The notes below the pieces were generated by a model that saw nothing but the letters and a program-made list of their open reading frames with translations, was not told the origin of the DNA and searched no databases. Both the position numbers and the translations under genes were made by a program. A stretch of DNA of 64,000 bases, from positions 3,920 to 67,919 of the forward strand of contig CAKUOD010000012.1 of the NCBI GenBank assembly GCA_934668695.1. The letters run 5' to 3'. Of the stretch, positions 1 to 8,896 are shown one piece after another; positions within the stretch are counted from its first letter, which is position 1; each line of letters opens with the position of its first letter. The DNA comes from an uncultured Collinsella sp. GTDB taxonomy: Bacteria > Actinomycetota > Coriobacteriia > Coriobacteriales > Coriobacteriaceae.

Positions 1-239
1 CCGTAGACGGTAAAACAGACCTTGTCGTCATGCTTGAGAGCGTCGACCTTGTGGCCCGCCTTGGCGCCGTGGAAGTAAATCTTGTCGTGCTCAGCATCGA
101 AGAAGTAGTTGACGGGAATGGCGTACGGGTAGCCGTCATCGCCGTTGACGGCAAAGACGCCGCGCTTGCAGGTGGCGAGCAGCTCGCGCGCCGCCTCGTC
201 GGTAATGGCGCGCTTCTTTCGGCGTAGAGGCCTAAACAT
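1..239 (-). CDS. Pyridoxamine 5'-phosphate oxidase-like (NimA-type) flavin-binding protein, partial
   Basis: The reading frame starts at an ATG at 239 behind AAAGGAA and runs off the left edge of the window, so only the N-terminal 79 residues or so are visible. The segment ITDEAARELLATCKRGVFAV followed by GYPYAIPVNYFF and IYFHGAKAGHK is typical of the small split-barrel FMN/heme-binding proteins related to pyridoxamine 5'-phosphate oxidase, some of which act as nitroimidazole reductases (NimA). Substrate and cofactor cannot be told from this part. It is followed on the same strand by the window edge and preceded by the hybrid kinase, which is also on the minus strand. Confidence 0.8.
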   Translation of the reverse strand, partial: MFRPLRRKKRAITDEAARELLATCKRGVFAVNGDDGYPYAIPVNYFFDAEHDKIYFHGAKAGHKVDALKHDDKVCFTVY

Positions 240-281
240 CGCGGGATTCCTTTCCAATCGGGCATGGTTCTTGGGGAGAGA

Positions 282-3119
282 CTATAGCGAACTGGGGCCG
301 TGCTGCTTGATGCGGGCGAGAATGTTTTTGAGCTTTTCAAAATCGAGCGGCTTGGGCAGATGGGCGTTCATGCCGGCGTCGCGTGCGGCCTTGGCGTCCT
401 CGGCAAAAGCGTTGGCGGTCAGCGCGATGATGGGGATGTCGGCGGCGTCGGGCTTGCCGCTCAGACGAATCGCGCGCGTTGCCTCATAACCGTCCATACC
501 GGGCATCATGATGTCCATGAGGATGGCGTCGAAGCTGCCGGCGGGATGCGACAGGTACAGGTCGACAACCTCGTTGCCGTTGGCCGCGCGGGTCACCACA
601 ACGTCCTCGGATTCCAGCAGCGCCTGGGCAATTTCGGCATTCAGGTCGTTGTCTTCGGCGAGCAGGACGTTCATGCCGGCGAGCGAGCAGTTGGGCGTTG
701 CCTCGGCTGGCTTTATGTGGGCCCGAGGGTTCTTGTCGATATCGAGCGGAATCTGGACAGTGAACGTGCTGCCCACGCCGAGTTCGCTTGAAATCTCGAT
801 GGTGCCGCCCATCATGTCGATGAGCGATTTGACAATGGGCATGCCCATGCCGGTTCCCTGGAACTTGCTGCGGGCGTCGTCGCCCTCTTGGGCGAACGGT
901 TCATAGATATGCTTTAAAAACTCGGGCGTCATGCCAATGCCGGTGTCTTCGATGGTGAAGCAAAAGAGCGCACGTGCGTCGTTGAGCGGTTTGACGGTGG
1001 AAGAGAAGGTGACGGTGCCGCCATGCTTGTTGTATTTGATGCTGTTGTCGAGCAGGTTGATGATGATTCGGCGGATATGAGTGGGGCTGCCGATCATGCT
1101 CTGGTCGACGGCATAGGGCTCGCTGGCGTTGAGCAGCGTAATGCCACGGTCCGATGCGCGGAGTTTGCACAGCACCAAGGCATCGTCACAGAGCTCCTTG
1201 AGGTTGAACGATTCGTGCTCGAGTGTCACTTTGCGCTCCTCGATCCTGCCCATTTCGAGGATGTCGTTGATGAGTGAAAGCAGGTGGTTGGCAGCGACAC
1301 GCGCCTTGGCGCGGCTTTCGCGAGCGACCTTTATATCGCCCTCTTTCAATTCCTCAATCTCAATAAGGCCCAAGATGCCGTTGAGCGGTGTGCGGATGTC
1401 GTGGCTCATACGCGTGAGGAACGCGGTCTTGGCGGCGTTGGCGGCGTCGGCTTTCTGCCGCTCTTTCCGCGCGCGTTGAAGCGACCAGACAAGGATGGCG
1501 ATGCCGGTCAGCAAAATGCAGATGATAACGGTGGCAATGGCGGTGCGGTTGCGATAGAGGAACCGAAGTGTATCGGATTCTTGAGCCGAATACGATGTGG
1601 GGGAATAACTGTTCGCGGAGAGCGATTCGCCGGCGTTGACGATACCCTTATTAATGATTCCTAGGAGTTGGGGATTGCCGCGCGAGATCAAGCACGATAG
1701 TTCTGCTGTGTTGGTGAGTTCCTTCGTCTCGAAATCCTCGATGTCGTAGGTGTCGCGGATGGTTTCCAAGCGCGTACTGGGGACGATGATGCAACTGGCC
1801 TCTCCTTTATTGAGGGCTTTGAGCATCTCGCTGCCGCTTGGGTACTCGGTTACCGTCGCGTCGGGGAACAGGCTCTCGAGCTCAAAGCGGTTGACGATAG
1901 CGCTCTTTGTGCAAGCGATGTTCTTGAGGTCCTTGCTCAGGTCGTTGCTGCTGTGGATAGCGGTCAGGGAGACCGTTCCCGTCGAGTTTGACTGGATGAC
2001 CCCCACCTGTTCGGCGAGCCAGTAGTCACGAAAGAATGGCAGGGCGACATCGATGGTGCCTTCTGAAAGGGCTTTGATCATTTGTTTGGTGTCTGCGATT
2101 GCGACTGTTTTAACGTTAATGCCAAACTTGTCGTGCAACGTCGTCGCGAGCGAGGCAAGCGACCCCTCCATTTCGCCATCGTCATTTTGCGTGCAGTAGG
2201 GGAGCTGGTTTGTAAGATAGCCGAGCGTGATGGTGTTGCCGTTTGCTTTGAGCCAGGAGGCCTCGGCGCTGTCAAGTGATGATGACCCGCTGTTTTGGGC
2301 CGAGTAATTTGCTTTGACCTCGTCATTGTAGCGGGGGTTGAATCGGGCGATTGCCGCCATGGCGGCATTGATATCGTCCATAAGGTCGGGGCGGCTTTTG
2401 GGGACGGCAAAATAGTAGTCGCTTGAGCCTACGTAGAACATGGGGGAGGCGCTAGGCGATGAGATCGTGTCGTTCATGATGATGGCGTCGACCTCGCCGT
2501 TTGCCAACGCATCGAAGAGGCCGCCGCCACTGGCTATTTCTTTATAGGCGCAGGTAATGCCTTCGTCGGCAAGCCACTGCTGGCCGACGAAGGTCTGCAT
2601 AACGCCGGGATTGCAGCCAATGGTGAGGCCCTGGAGCGCCTGGAGGTCGCCCGTGGCCAAGTCGTCTCGGTCGGGCCTGGCATAGATGTAGTAGCGCTCG
2701 GTGCCCTCGGGGTTCGATGAGAAAAGCAGCTTTTGGGCGCGTTCCTCGGAGTAGGAGATATTGGGCATGAGGTCGATCTCGCCCGCCTCGAGCTTGTCCA
2801 TGAGCTCGGTGAACGTACCGGAGACATATTCGTATTTCCATCCGGGGGTGTAGTACGAGAGGGTTTGGAGGTACTCGTAACCCCAGCCCGAAAGGCGTTC
2901 GCCCGGCGTGCCTTCCTGGAAACCCTCGCTGCTGACGAGCCAGCCAACGCGCACCGTTTTGACCTGCTGATCAGAGTCATCGGCAAAAGCCGGGGTAGGC
3001 GCAACGGCGCTCAGTGCGGTAAGTGCGGTGAGCACGATGGCGAGGGCGCGATATATGGACAAACGAAGGACAGCGAAAGGCTTCACAAGCAATCCTAACG
3101 AATCGAGACAATACCGCAT
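282..3119 (-). CDS. Hybrid sensor histidine kinase with two periplasmic-binding-protein sensor domains
   Basis: A 945-residue membrane kinase. A signal/anchor segment lies at about residues 20-47 (ending PTPAFA). Two tandem family-3 substrate-binding domains follow at about 53-275 and 292-505. A membrane helix at 526-547 leads to a HisKA domain with the H-box MSHDIRTPLNG (phospho-acceptor His573), a HATPase with N-box DNSIKYN, G1 DTGIGM and G2 GTGMGM, and a C-terminal receiver with acidic pair ED 822-823, phospho-acceptor Asp869 (LMDIMMPG) and conserved KP 923-924. There is no HPt domain, so the phosphorelay partner must be encoded elsewhere. The architecture resembles EvgS/BvgS kinases, where the Venus-flytrap domains sense small ligands; the ligand here is not predictable. 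Translation could start downstream of the first ATG, but the anchor segment is kept either way. Confidence 0.9.
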   Translation of the reverse strand: MRYCLDSLGLLVKPFAVLRLSIYRALAIVLTALTALSAVAPTPAFADDSDQQVKTVRVGWLVSSEGFQEGTPGERLSGWGYEYLQTLSYYTPGWKYEYVSGTFTELMDKLEAGEIDLMPNISYSEERAQKLLFSSNPEGTERYYIYARPDRDDLATGDLQALQGLTIGCNPGVMQTFVGQQWLADEGITCAYKEIASGGGLFDALANGEVDAIIMNDTISSPSASPMFYVGSSDYYFAVPKSRPDLMDDINAAMAAIARFNPRYNDEVKANYSAQNSGSSSLDSAEASWLKANGNTITLGYLTNQLPYCTQNDDGEMEGSLASLATTLHDKFGINVKTVAIADTKQMIKALSEGTIDVALPFFRDYWLAEQVGVIQSNSTGTVSLTAIHSSNDLSKDLKNIACTKSAIVNRFELESLFPDATVTEYPSGSEMLKALNKGEASCIIVPSTRLETIRDTYDIEDFETKELTNTAELSCLISRGNPQLLGIINKGIVNAGESLSANSYSPTSYSAQESDTLRFLYRNRTAIATVIICILLTGIAILVWSLQRARKERQKADAANAAKTAFLTRMSHDIRTPLNGILGLIEIEELKEGDIKVARESRAKARVAANHLLSLINDILEMGRIEERKVTLEHESFNLKELCDDALVLCKLRASDRGITLLNASEPYAVDQSMIGSPTHIRRIIINLLDNSIKYNKHGGTVTFSSTVKPLNDARALFCFTIEDTGIGMTPEFLKHIYEPFAQEGDDARSKFQGTGMGMPIVKSLIDMMGGTIEISSELGVGSTFTVQIPLDIDKNPRAHIKPAEATPNCSLAGMNVLLAEDNDLNAEIAQALLESEDVVVTRAANGNEVVDLYLSHPAGSFDAILMDIMMPGMDGYEATRAIRLSGKPDAADIPIIALTANAFAEDAKAARDAGMNAHLPKPLDFEKLKNILARIKQHGPSSL

Positions 3120-3190
3120 AAGGATACCAGCTCAACCACCCCGTTCGCCCCGCATACCGTTAAACGGGGCACCGTTTGGCGCTTGGCAGA

Positions 3191-3259
3191 TGGGGACGTT
3201 CCTTTTGTGCCGGCAGTTGGGGACAGTCCCTTTCTGCCGGCACAAAAGGAACGTCCCTA
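3191..3259. repeat. Long intergenic palindrome, GGGACGTTCC family
   Basis: A 23-bp arm at 3193-3215 (starting GGGACGTTCCTTTTG) is an exact reverse complement of 3235-3257. The 19-bp centre carries its own small palindrome, GGGACAGTCCC. The element sits between the divergently oriented hybrid kinase and potassium channel genes. The GGGAC core recurs in the other gene-end palindromes of this window, which suggests a dispersed REP-like or non-autonomous mobile family. Confidence 0.8.
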
Positions 3260-3319
3260 GCTGCCGGATGTGGGACAATACCGAGCGAATGTGATTGATT
3301 GTCCGCGGAAGGGGTCGCG

Positions 3320-3745
3320 ATGAAAAAGCTCAGGACGCTTGCCGATGTGTTGCATCAGGCCGGGTTCGCCCACATAACAGGCGTGTTTCTTGTCTTTTTC
3401 CTGCTCTGCTCGACGGCCGTCTGGCTGTCCGAGCCCACGACTCTTACCTTTGGCGACGGGCTCTGGTTTAGCTTTGAGACGGTATCGACCATCGGCTTTG
3501 GCGACATTCCGGCCGAGACGCCGGTTGCCCGCGCCATCACCGTCATCTTGAGCGTCATCAGCATCTTCTACATCGCTATGCTCACGGGCGTGGCGGTGAA
3601 CTACTGCAATACGCTCATCAAGATGCGCCAAAAAGACACCATGGCGCGCTTTATGGACGATCTTGAGCATTTGGAAGAGCTCGACCGCGACGAGCTCGCC
3701 GACCTGTCGCGCCGTGTGCGCGAATATCGCCGGCGCCAACGTTAG
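3320..3745 (+). CDS. Two-TM potassium channel family protein
   Basis: A 141-residue membrane protein. Helix one spans about residues 18-37. A pore loop follows with the selectivity-filter sequence STIGFGD (56-62), then helix two at about 69-97 and a charged cytoplasmic tail rich in Asp, Glu and Arg. This is the minimal KcsA-like plan, so it would tetramerise to form a K+-selective pore. No RCK ligand-binding domain is attached. The ATG at 3320 follows GGAAGGGG; an in-frame TTG at 3299 is less likely because that ribosome-binding site would then be inside the gene. The LOG-family gene lies 37 bp downstream on the same strand and may be cotranscribed. Confidence 0.85.
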   Translation: MKKLRTLADVLHQAGFAHITGVFLVFFLLCSTAVWLSEPTTLTFGDGLWFSFETVSTIGFGDIPAETPVARAITVILSVISIFYIAMLTGVAVNYCNTLIKMRQKDTMARFMDDLEHLEELDRDELADLSRRVREYRRRQR

Positions 3746-3782
3746 AACGGGCGTCGCGCGTCACGACGAGGGGGACTGAATA

Positions 3783-4316
3783 TTGAATATCACGGTATAC
3801 CTGGGCGCCAGCGTCGGCAACGACCCGGCGTTTCTGCCTGCAGTGCGAGAGCTCGGCACGTGGATTGGCGCCAACGGCCACGCACTGGTATACGGCGGGT
3901 CCAAGTCGGGCCTGATGGGTGCGCTCGCCGATAGCGTGCTCGATGCCGGTGGCCACGTGACGGGCGTGGAGCCGAGCTTTTTTATCGAGGCGGAGTTCCA
4001 ACACGACGGCATCGATGACCTCATCGTGACGAGCGATATGGCCGAGCGCAAGGCGAAGATGATCGAACTCGGTGATGCGTTCGTCGCCTTTCCGGGTGGC
4101 ACGGGCACGCTCGAGGAGATTGCCGAGGTCATGTCGGCCGTGTCGTTGGGGCATCTGAGCGCGCCGTGCATTCTGTATAACCTGGACGGCTACTTCAACG
4201 ACCTGAAGGCCTTGCTCGAGCATATGATCGAAAAGGGATTATCGAGTCCGCGTCGCCAGCAGGGCATTTACTTTGCCGAAGATTTGCACGAGATTGCCTC
4301 GATCATCAATGGCTAA
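3783..4316 (+). CDS. LOG family (Rossmann-fold) nucleotide phosphoribohydrolase
   Basis: A 177-residue protein with the two signatures of the LOG/TIGR00730 family: GGSKSGLMG near residue 38 and PGGTGTLEEI near residue 105. Members studied in plants and bacteria release free base from nucleoside 5'-monophosphates (cytokinin activation), but the natural substrate in non-plant bacteria is often unknown. Length is usual for the family. The start is a TTG preceded by GAGGGGG. It probably belongs to one transcript with the potassium channel upstream; a hairpin at 4324-4346 follows the stop codon. Confidence 0.88.
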   Translation: MNITVYLGASVGNDPAFLPAVRELGTWIGANGHALVYGGSKSGLMGALADSVLDAGGHVTGVEPSFFIEAEFQHDGIDDLIVTSDMAERKAKMIELGDAFVAFPGGTGTLEEIAEVMSAVSLGHLSAPCILYNLDGYFNDLKALLEHMIEKGLSSPRRQQGIYFAEDLHEIASIING

Positions 4317-4323
4317 GTTCTAG

Positions 4324-4346
4324 ATTGGGCGTGCATTGCGCCCAAT
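4324..4346 (+). terminator. Hairpin after the LOG-family gene, possible terminator
   Basis: An 8-bp perfect inverted repeat, ATTGGGCG at 4324-4331 and CGCCCAAT at 4339-4346, lies 8 bp past the stop codon. It has no following T-run, so termination strength is doubtful. Confidence 0.35.
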
Positions 4347-4440
4347 GGCGCCGTTTGGGGTGCAGATGGTTGGCTCGTCTGGGCAACGCTCGCTCTACAA
4401 TAAAACATACCTTTGTCGACTCTGACCACGGGAGGGCCCG

Positions 4441-5727
4441 ATGGATAAGCTTGCAAAACCTAAAAACCGCGCGCTGTTTTTGGTCAGCGTGGCTGTGACC
4501 GGCGCATTCGCGGGTGCCGCTGTCTGGCTGTTCTTCTTTGCGATGGAGCACGGCATCGACTATCTGTGGACCGAGATTCCGCACATGTTGGGAGTGGCGT
4601 CGCCCGAGCTCGCCAGCGGCCCGTTCGGCTTTTTGCCGTATCCATTTTTCGTCTGCCTGCTGGGCGGTCTGCTGATCGGTCTGTACGAAAAGATGACGGG
4701 CACCAAGACCGACGACCTCAACCAGGTAATGGCCAAGGTCAAGCAAGACGGACGCTACCCGTATGACAATCTGGGCAAGCTTTCGCTCGCGGCATTGCTG
4801 CCGTTGCTGTTTGGCGGAAGTATTGGACCGGAGGCCGGACTGACCGGCGTTATCGCGGGTCTTTGCAGCTGGGTCGGCGACCGCATGCGTCGCTTTGGCG
4901 CCGAGTTTAGGGAGCTCACGCTGTTGGGCACCCAGGCCGCGCTGACGGCACTCTTTACCGCGCCCGTCTTTGGCTTTGTGGCCCCGCTCGCCGGCAGCGC
5001 CGATGGCGAGGACTCCGCGTCTGACGAGATCACCATCAAGCTGCCCAAGGCACAGAAGACCGTGGTCTACGGCATCGCGATTGCCGGCGGCCTGGGTACC
5101 TATCTGCTGCTCGGCCAGCTTGTGGGCGGCGGTATGGGCATGCCCAGGTTCGAGGCTGCCGAGGTGGGCAACCTGGAGCTCGCATGGCTTATCCCCCTGT
5201 CGCTGATCGGCACGGTCTGCGGCTGGCTGTACTTTGTCTCGGAGCACGCGAGCGAGGCACTGGCCCACGCGATAGGGGAGCGCCCTGTCGTTAAGGCCAT
5301 GCTGGCCGGTCTGGTGCTTGCGGCTTGTGGCACGGTCCTGCCCTACACCATGTTTGCCGGCGAGACCCAGGCCGATGTCCTCATGGAAACCTATCTGACC
5401 ATCCCCGCCGGCGTGCTTATCGCGACCGGTCTGGTCAAGGCTATGCTGACCCCGGCGCTTATCAACCTTGGTTGGCGCGGCGGCCACTTCTTCCCGGTTA
5501 TCTTCTCGGGCGTAAGCCTGGGCTACGGCCTTGCCATCCTCACCGGTGCCGATCCGGTCTTTTGCGTCGCCGTCTGCACGGCATCGACGATGGGTGCGGT
5601 CATGCGTCAGCCGGTTATGGTCGTGGGCCTGCTGCTCATGTGCTTCCCGCTCAAGGGTATCGTCTGCATGATCATCGCCGCCGTTATCGCCGCCGGTATT
5701 CCGCTGCCCAAGCCGCTGCGCAAGTAG
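4441..5727 (+). CDS. ClC family chloride channel / antiporter
   Basis: A 428-residue polytopic membrane protein with about ten hydrophobic helices. The anion-coordinating motifs of the ClC family can be seen in modified form: GGSIGPEAG (125-133) at the position of GREGP, and GGHFFP (347-352) at the position of GxFxP. The length matches short bacterial ClC proteins without CBS domains. Whether it is a channel or a proton-coupled antiporter cannot be settled here. It starts at ATG 4441 behind GGGAGGG. A strong hairpin terminator follows at 5816-5860, shared with the convergent methyltransferase. Confidence 0.88.
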   Translation: MDKLAKPKNRALFLVSVAVTGAFAGAAVWLFFFAMEHGIDYLWTEIPHMLGVASPELASGPFGFLPYPFFVCLLGGLLIGLYEKMTGTKTDDLNQVMAKVKQDGRYPYDNLGKLSLAALLPLLFGGSIGPEAGLTGVIAGLCSWVGDRMRRFGAEFRELTLLGTQAALTALFTAPVFGFVAPLAGSADGEDSASDEITIKLPKAQKTVVYGIAIAGGLGTYLLLGQLVGGGMGMPRFEAAEVGNLELAWLIPLSLIGTVCGWLYFVSEHASEALAHAIGERPVVKAMLAGLVLAACGTVLPYTMFAGETQADVLMETYLTIPAGVLIATGLVKAMLTPALINLGWRGGHFFPVIFSGVSLGYGLAILTGADPVFCVAVCTASTMGAVMRQPVMVVGLLLMCFPLKGIVCMIIAAVIAAGIPLPKPLRK

Positions 5728-5815
5728 CGCGGCAGCGCACCGCCAATGCAGGCATCCCAAGCCTGGCGTAAGGATGTAACGGCTGCTGGTCTGCCCCAAA
5801 ACTCATGAAGAAAGA

Positions 5816-5860
5816 AGCCGCGCGAGGTCGTATGTCTACGGCCTCGCGCGGCTGTTGTTT
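5816..5860. terminator. Bidirectional hairpin terminator
   Basis: AGCCGCGCGAGGTCG at 5816-5830 pairs with CGGCCTCGCGCGGCT at 5839-5853 with one G-U pair. It is followed by GTTGTTT on the plus strand and a pyrimidine-rich CTTCTTTCTTC on the minus strand. It separates the convergent ClC and methyltransferase genes. Confidence 0.75.
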
Positions 5861-6596
5861 AGAGCTTCTTCAGCACGATGGCGATGGTGTTGAGATACTC
5901 GAGTGCGCCGGCTTCAACGGCAGCACGGTCGCCCGCTGCGTATTCGTTGTCGCAGGCGAGCCAATCTGCCCATGCCTCGTTGGTGCAGAGCATAGGTTGC
6001 ATCGAGACAATCTCGACGCCGGGGGTCGGCTCGATCATGGCGCGCCACCAGGCTATGTCGTGCATGTAATCGAGCTGCTCGGGCGTCCAAGATGTGAGCA
6101 GACAGTCAGGCAGGTTCTCGTGGCAGTCGCGGACCATGCCGGGAATGCTTAAGTAGAGTATCCCGCCTTGCTTTACGTAGGGGAGCAAGCGTTCGCCCAG
6201 ATAATGCGGGTCGCGCCCGTAGTAGTTGTACGAGTCGATGCTCACGACCGCATCAAAAAAGTCGCGCTCAAACGGCAAGCCTTGTGAGGCGTCCGCCTGA
6301 ACGGGATGAATCGTGTCGCGCGAGATGCCGAGCGAATCAAAGAACGCGCGATTCTCCTCGGGGTCGCTCCACAGGTCGACAGCGTAGGTGTCAAACCCAT
6401 ATTCGCGGGCGAGCAGGGCACTGGTGATACCGGTGCCCGACCCAAGGTCGCAGACACGGGCGCCGCGGGGAATGCTCGCATCGCAAAGGAGCTCTTCGCA
6501 GAGTTTGAGGGGGTTCGGACCCATAATCTTAGAGCGTACGAGTGCCGCGTCGAAGCTGGTGGCTTTTGGGAAGGATTGAGATTTCGCAGAGTTCAT
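5859..6596 (-). CDS. Class I SAM-dependent methyltransferase
   Basis: A 245-residue soluble protein. Motif I is VCDLGSGTGITSALL near residue 48, the acidic end of strand 2 is YAVDLWSDP, and the motif IV region is DAVVSIDSYNYYG. A hydrophobic strand with an IAIVLKKL end closes the protein. The fold is clear, but neither the substrate nor a named subfamily is recognised. It is a single gene, convergent with the ClC gene and upstream of a shared terminator. Confidence 0.8.
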   Translation of the reverse strand: MNSAKSQSFPKATSFDAALVRSKIMGPNPLKLCEELLCDASIPRGARVCDLGSGTGITSALLAREYGFDTYAVDLWSDPEENRAFFDSLGISRDTIHPVQADASQGLPFERDFFDAVVSIDSYNYYGRDPHYLGERLLPYVKQGGILYLSIPGMVRDCHENLPDCLLTSWTPEQLDYMHDIAWWRAMIEPTPGVEIVSMQPMLCTNEAWADWLACDNEYAAGDRAAVEAGALEYLNTIAIVLKKL

Positions 6597-6870
6597 TGTT
6601 CTTTCCTATCAGGTGCATATGTGGCAGATGACGGAGGCGGAACGGCGCAACAAACCACGGCCGTTTTCATGGTTCTATGCGATTGACCGTTCCCTAAAGA
6701 ACAATGACCAAAAAGACATCCCCTTGGATGATCGAGATTGGGCCAAGGCCCGTGACGCCTTCATTGTAAGACGTCACGGGCGCGCTGGGGATATGTCATT
6801 TGTCATATATTCGTATTTGCTGGCGACCGATTGTGACCAGGGACGTGCCGAGGCTCGCGTTCACTGCGCC

Positions 6871-7746
6871 TTACTTCCAAATTGCGAGTGCAGTGGTGCC
6901 CAGAACGATGAGAAAAAGGCCGGCGGCGCTTCGGCGCGACAGCTTTTCGTTGAAGGCTAAGTGTGCGAACAGTACCGAAACAACGATTGAGAGTTTGTCG
7001 ATCTGCACCACGACACTCACTTGGCCTGCGGCGATGGCGTAGTAGTACAGCAGCCACGATGCGCCGGTCGCAATGCCCGATGCTGCGAGAAATGTGAGTT
7101 CACGCCGGTCAACGCGCGCTACCTGTCCCAGTTTTCCCTTGGCGGCAACGATTGCCCATGCCATGGCTAGTACCACGCAGGTGCGGATCGCCGTGGCCAG
7201 ATTGGATTCGACTCCTTCGATGCCAACCTTGGCAAGGATGGACGTGAGTGCTGCGAAAACGGCGGCGCCGATGGCGTAGGCAAGCCAGGTTCGGTCTTGC
7301 TTCTGGCCCACGCCAGCTGACTGCCTCTTCTCAATCATCAGGAACGTGCCGAGGGTGATTACGGCCGTCCCGATAAGCTTTACGGCCAGATTGCTTGTCT
7401 CGCCAAAGAGGACGATGGCGATCAGCGCGGCGAGTACGGTGCTCATCTTGTCGACCGGTACGACCTTATTGACGTCTCCAATGCTGAGCGCCTTAAAGTA
7501 GCAGATCCACGAAGCGCCAGTGGCAAGTCCTGAGAGGACGAGGAATAGCCAAGCCTTAGCCGCGATGCTGCCAATGGTCCCGATGGATCCAGAAATGCCC
7601 GCCATTACCCAGGCAAATACGAGCACCACGCAGGTACGGATGGCGGTGGCGATATCGGAATCGGTGTGTTTGATGCCGCATTTGGCCAGGATAGATGTGA
7701 TGCCGGCAAAGAATGCCGAGCCAAGCGCTGCAGCGACCCACGACAT
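6871..7746 (-). CDS. EamA/DMT superfamily transporter (two-repeat)
   Basis: A 291-residue integral membrane protein with about ten helices. The two halves are visibly homologous: SILAKCGIKHTDSDIATAIR near residue 18 in half one and SILAKVGIEGVESNLATAIR near residue 163 in half two, the typical duplicated EamA plan. Such proteins move small metabolites, often outward; the substrate is unknown. ATG 7746 is preceded by GGGGAGG. A weak inverted repeat (CCCGTGACG / CGTCACGGG, about 6750-6782) lies downstream; the 6597-6870 gap holds no convincing gene. Confidence 0.85.
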   Translation of the reverse strand: MSWVAAALGSAFFAGITSILAKCGIKHTDSDIATAIRTCVVLVFAWVMAGISGSIGTIGSIAAKAWLFLVLSGLATGASWICYFKALSIGDVNKVVPVDKMSTVLAALIAIVLFGETSNLAVKLIGTAVITLGTFLMIEKRQSAGVGQKQDRTWLAYAIGAAVFAALTSILAKVGIEGVESNLATAIRTCVVLAMAWAIVAAKGKLGQVARVDRRELTFLAASGIATGASWLLYYYAIAAGQVSVVVQIDKLSIVVSVLFAHLAFNEKLSRRSAAGLFLIVLGTTALAIWK

Positions 7747-7882
7747 GGGTGAAATGCCTCCCCAAGAACGACTGCGCCAAATCTACGGCGCACGTCCGAT
7801 GATACCGTTCCGCCGCGAAGCTTTGATATCGCTGTGGCGAGACAGGGATCATATTTCGAGATGCCATTTGGTTAAGGCTCGA

Positions 7883-8070
7883 ATCGAAGGTGAATGGTTT
7901 TCCCGAGAAGTGAACGAGTAAATCTGGACCCCCGGAACATGCAGACTTTTTGCGAATAAAACCGCAGGATTTTTAGAGAAGAACCGCAGGAATTAAACCA
8001 TTGAAAATGTCGATGATACGGGGTGCTGATTTTGCTCGTTCACTTCCCAGGAAAACCATTCACCTTCGAT
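7883..8070. mobile_element. Candidate MITE-like element with 36-bp terminal inverted repeats
   Basis: Within the 451-bp gap 7747-8197, the 36-bp arm 7883-7918 (containing GGTGAATGGTTTTCC) is the inverted copy of 8035-8070 with two mismatches. The 116-bp interior is more A+T-rich, has no plausible gene, and holds the motif AACCGCAGGA twice (about 7962 and 7982). A short element bounded by long near-perfect inverted repeats and lacking a coding sequence is what a non-autonomous transposon looks like. No target-site duplication was convincingly seen, so a regulatory stem is an alternative. Confidence 0.5.
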
Positions 8071-8197
8071 ATGCTGCCGGTCTTTCTTTGGTTGCCAAGA
8101 GCTAAGCGGCATACCGTGAAGGGTGGTAGCGATGTTGTTGCTACTTCGTCTCATCTAGTAAATGAGGCGGGTGCCGCCTAAATCCTTCAGCTGTTGA

Positions 8198-8896
8198 TTA
8201 CAGATCGCGTGCGCGATAGACCTTGGTGCTGACGGCGCAGCTGACCATGAATAGCAGGAACGCCAGGACGCCTATGCCAGCGCACAGGCATCCGATGACA
8301 GCGGGGTCGGGATTTGCTCCGGTAAATGACATGAGCCAGTTGCTGATGGGGTTGGAGGAGCTCAACATTGCCATGGTGCCGCAGCCAAGCAGGGCAAACA
8401 GGCCGACGGAAAGACGCAACGCCTCCATGTGCCCAAATCGGAAGAATATCGGCTGCGCCAAAAACACCATCATGAGGGAAATGAGCATCGATGCCGCCGA
8501 GGCAGCTGCGATTTCAAAGACCGTCTGGCCTGTCGAAGGGATGCCCATGTGATCGAAGAACGGAAGGGCGAGGATGTTCAGAAGCGTAGCCGCGCATGCC
8601 ATGACGGCCGAGAAGGTAATAATGCACAGGTAGCGTGCGCAGACGATGTCCTTGCGCGAAAACGGCAGTGTTGCCCGATAGCGCTCCCAACCGTTTTGGT
8701 TATCGTAGCCAGCCAGCGAGTTCATGATAATGATGGGTGACATGGCGCTGACGGCACAGGTGCCGGCACTCATGCCAGAGTCGCCATCCGATGCGTTGGC
8801 AAGGGTCAGCACGACGAATATGAACAGGCCGACGCCGGCGATGCTCGGGAGAAACGAACGCATGATAGCGGTCTCGGACATAAAGGCGCGTTTCAT
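8198..8896 (-). CDS. ABC-2 type transporter permease subunit
   Basis: A 232-residue membrane protein with about six helices and the soluble motif NGWERYRATLPFSRKDIVCARY (split here as NGWERYRATLPF then SRKDIV), characteristic of ABC-2 permeases in GntR/YtrA-regulated operons. Its ATG overlaps the stop of the ATP-binding gene as ATGA, a sign of translational coupling. It forms the membrane part of an exporter with the protein encoded at 8893-9774; the substrate is unknown, and related operons often respond to cell-wall antibiotics or peptides. Confidence 0.82.
   Translation of the reverse strand: MKRAFMSETAIMRSFLPSIAGVGLFIFVVLTLANASDGDSGMSAGTCAVSAMSPIIIMNSLAGYDNQNGWERYRATLPFSRKDIVCARYLCIITFSAVMACAATLLNILALPFFDHMGIPSTGQTVFEIAAASAASMLISLMMVFLAQPIFFRFGHMEALRLSVGLFALLGCGTMAMLSSSNPISNWLMSFTGANPDPAVIGCLCAGIGVLAFLLFMVSCAVSTKVYRARDL

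Noticed and set aside
4306..5799. 497-codon minus-strand frame opposite the ClC gene
   Set aside because: Shadow of the ClC gene; composition is unlike a membrane or globular protein.
6613..6960. 115-codon plus-strand frame in the gap after the methyltransferase
   Set aside because: It overlaps the end of the DMT gene, has no ribosome-binding site and no recognisable sequence.
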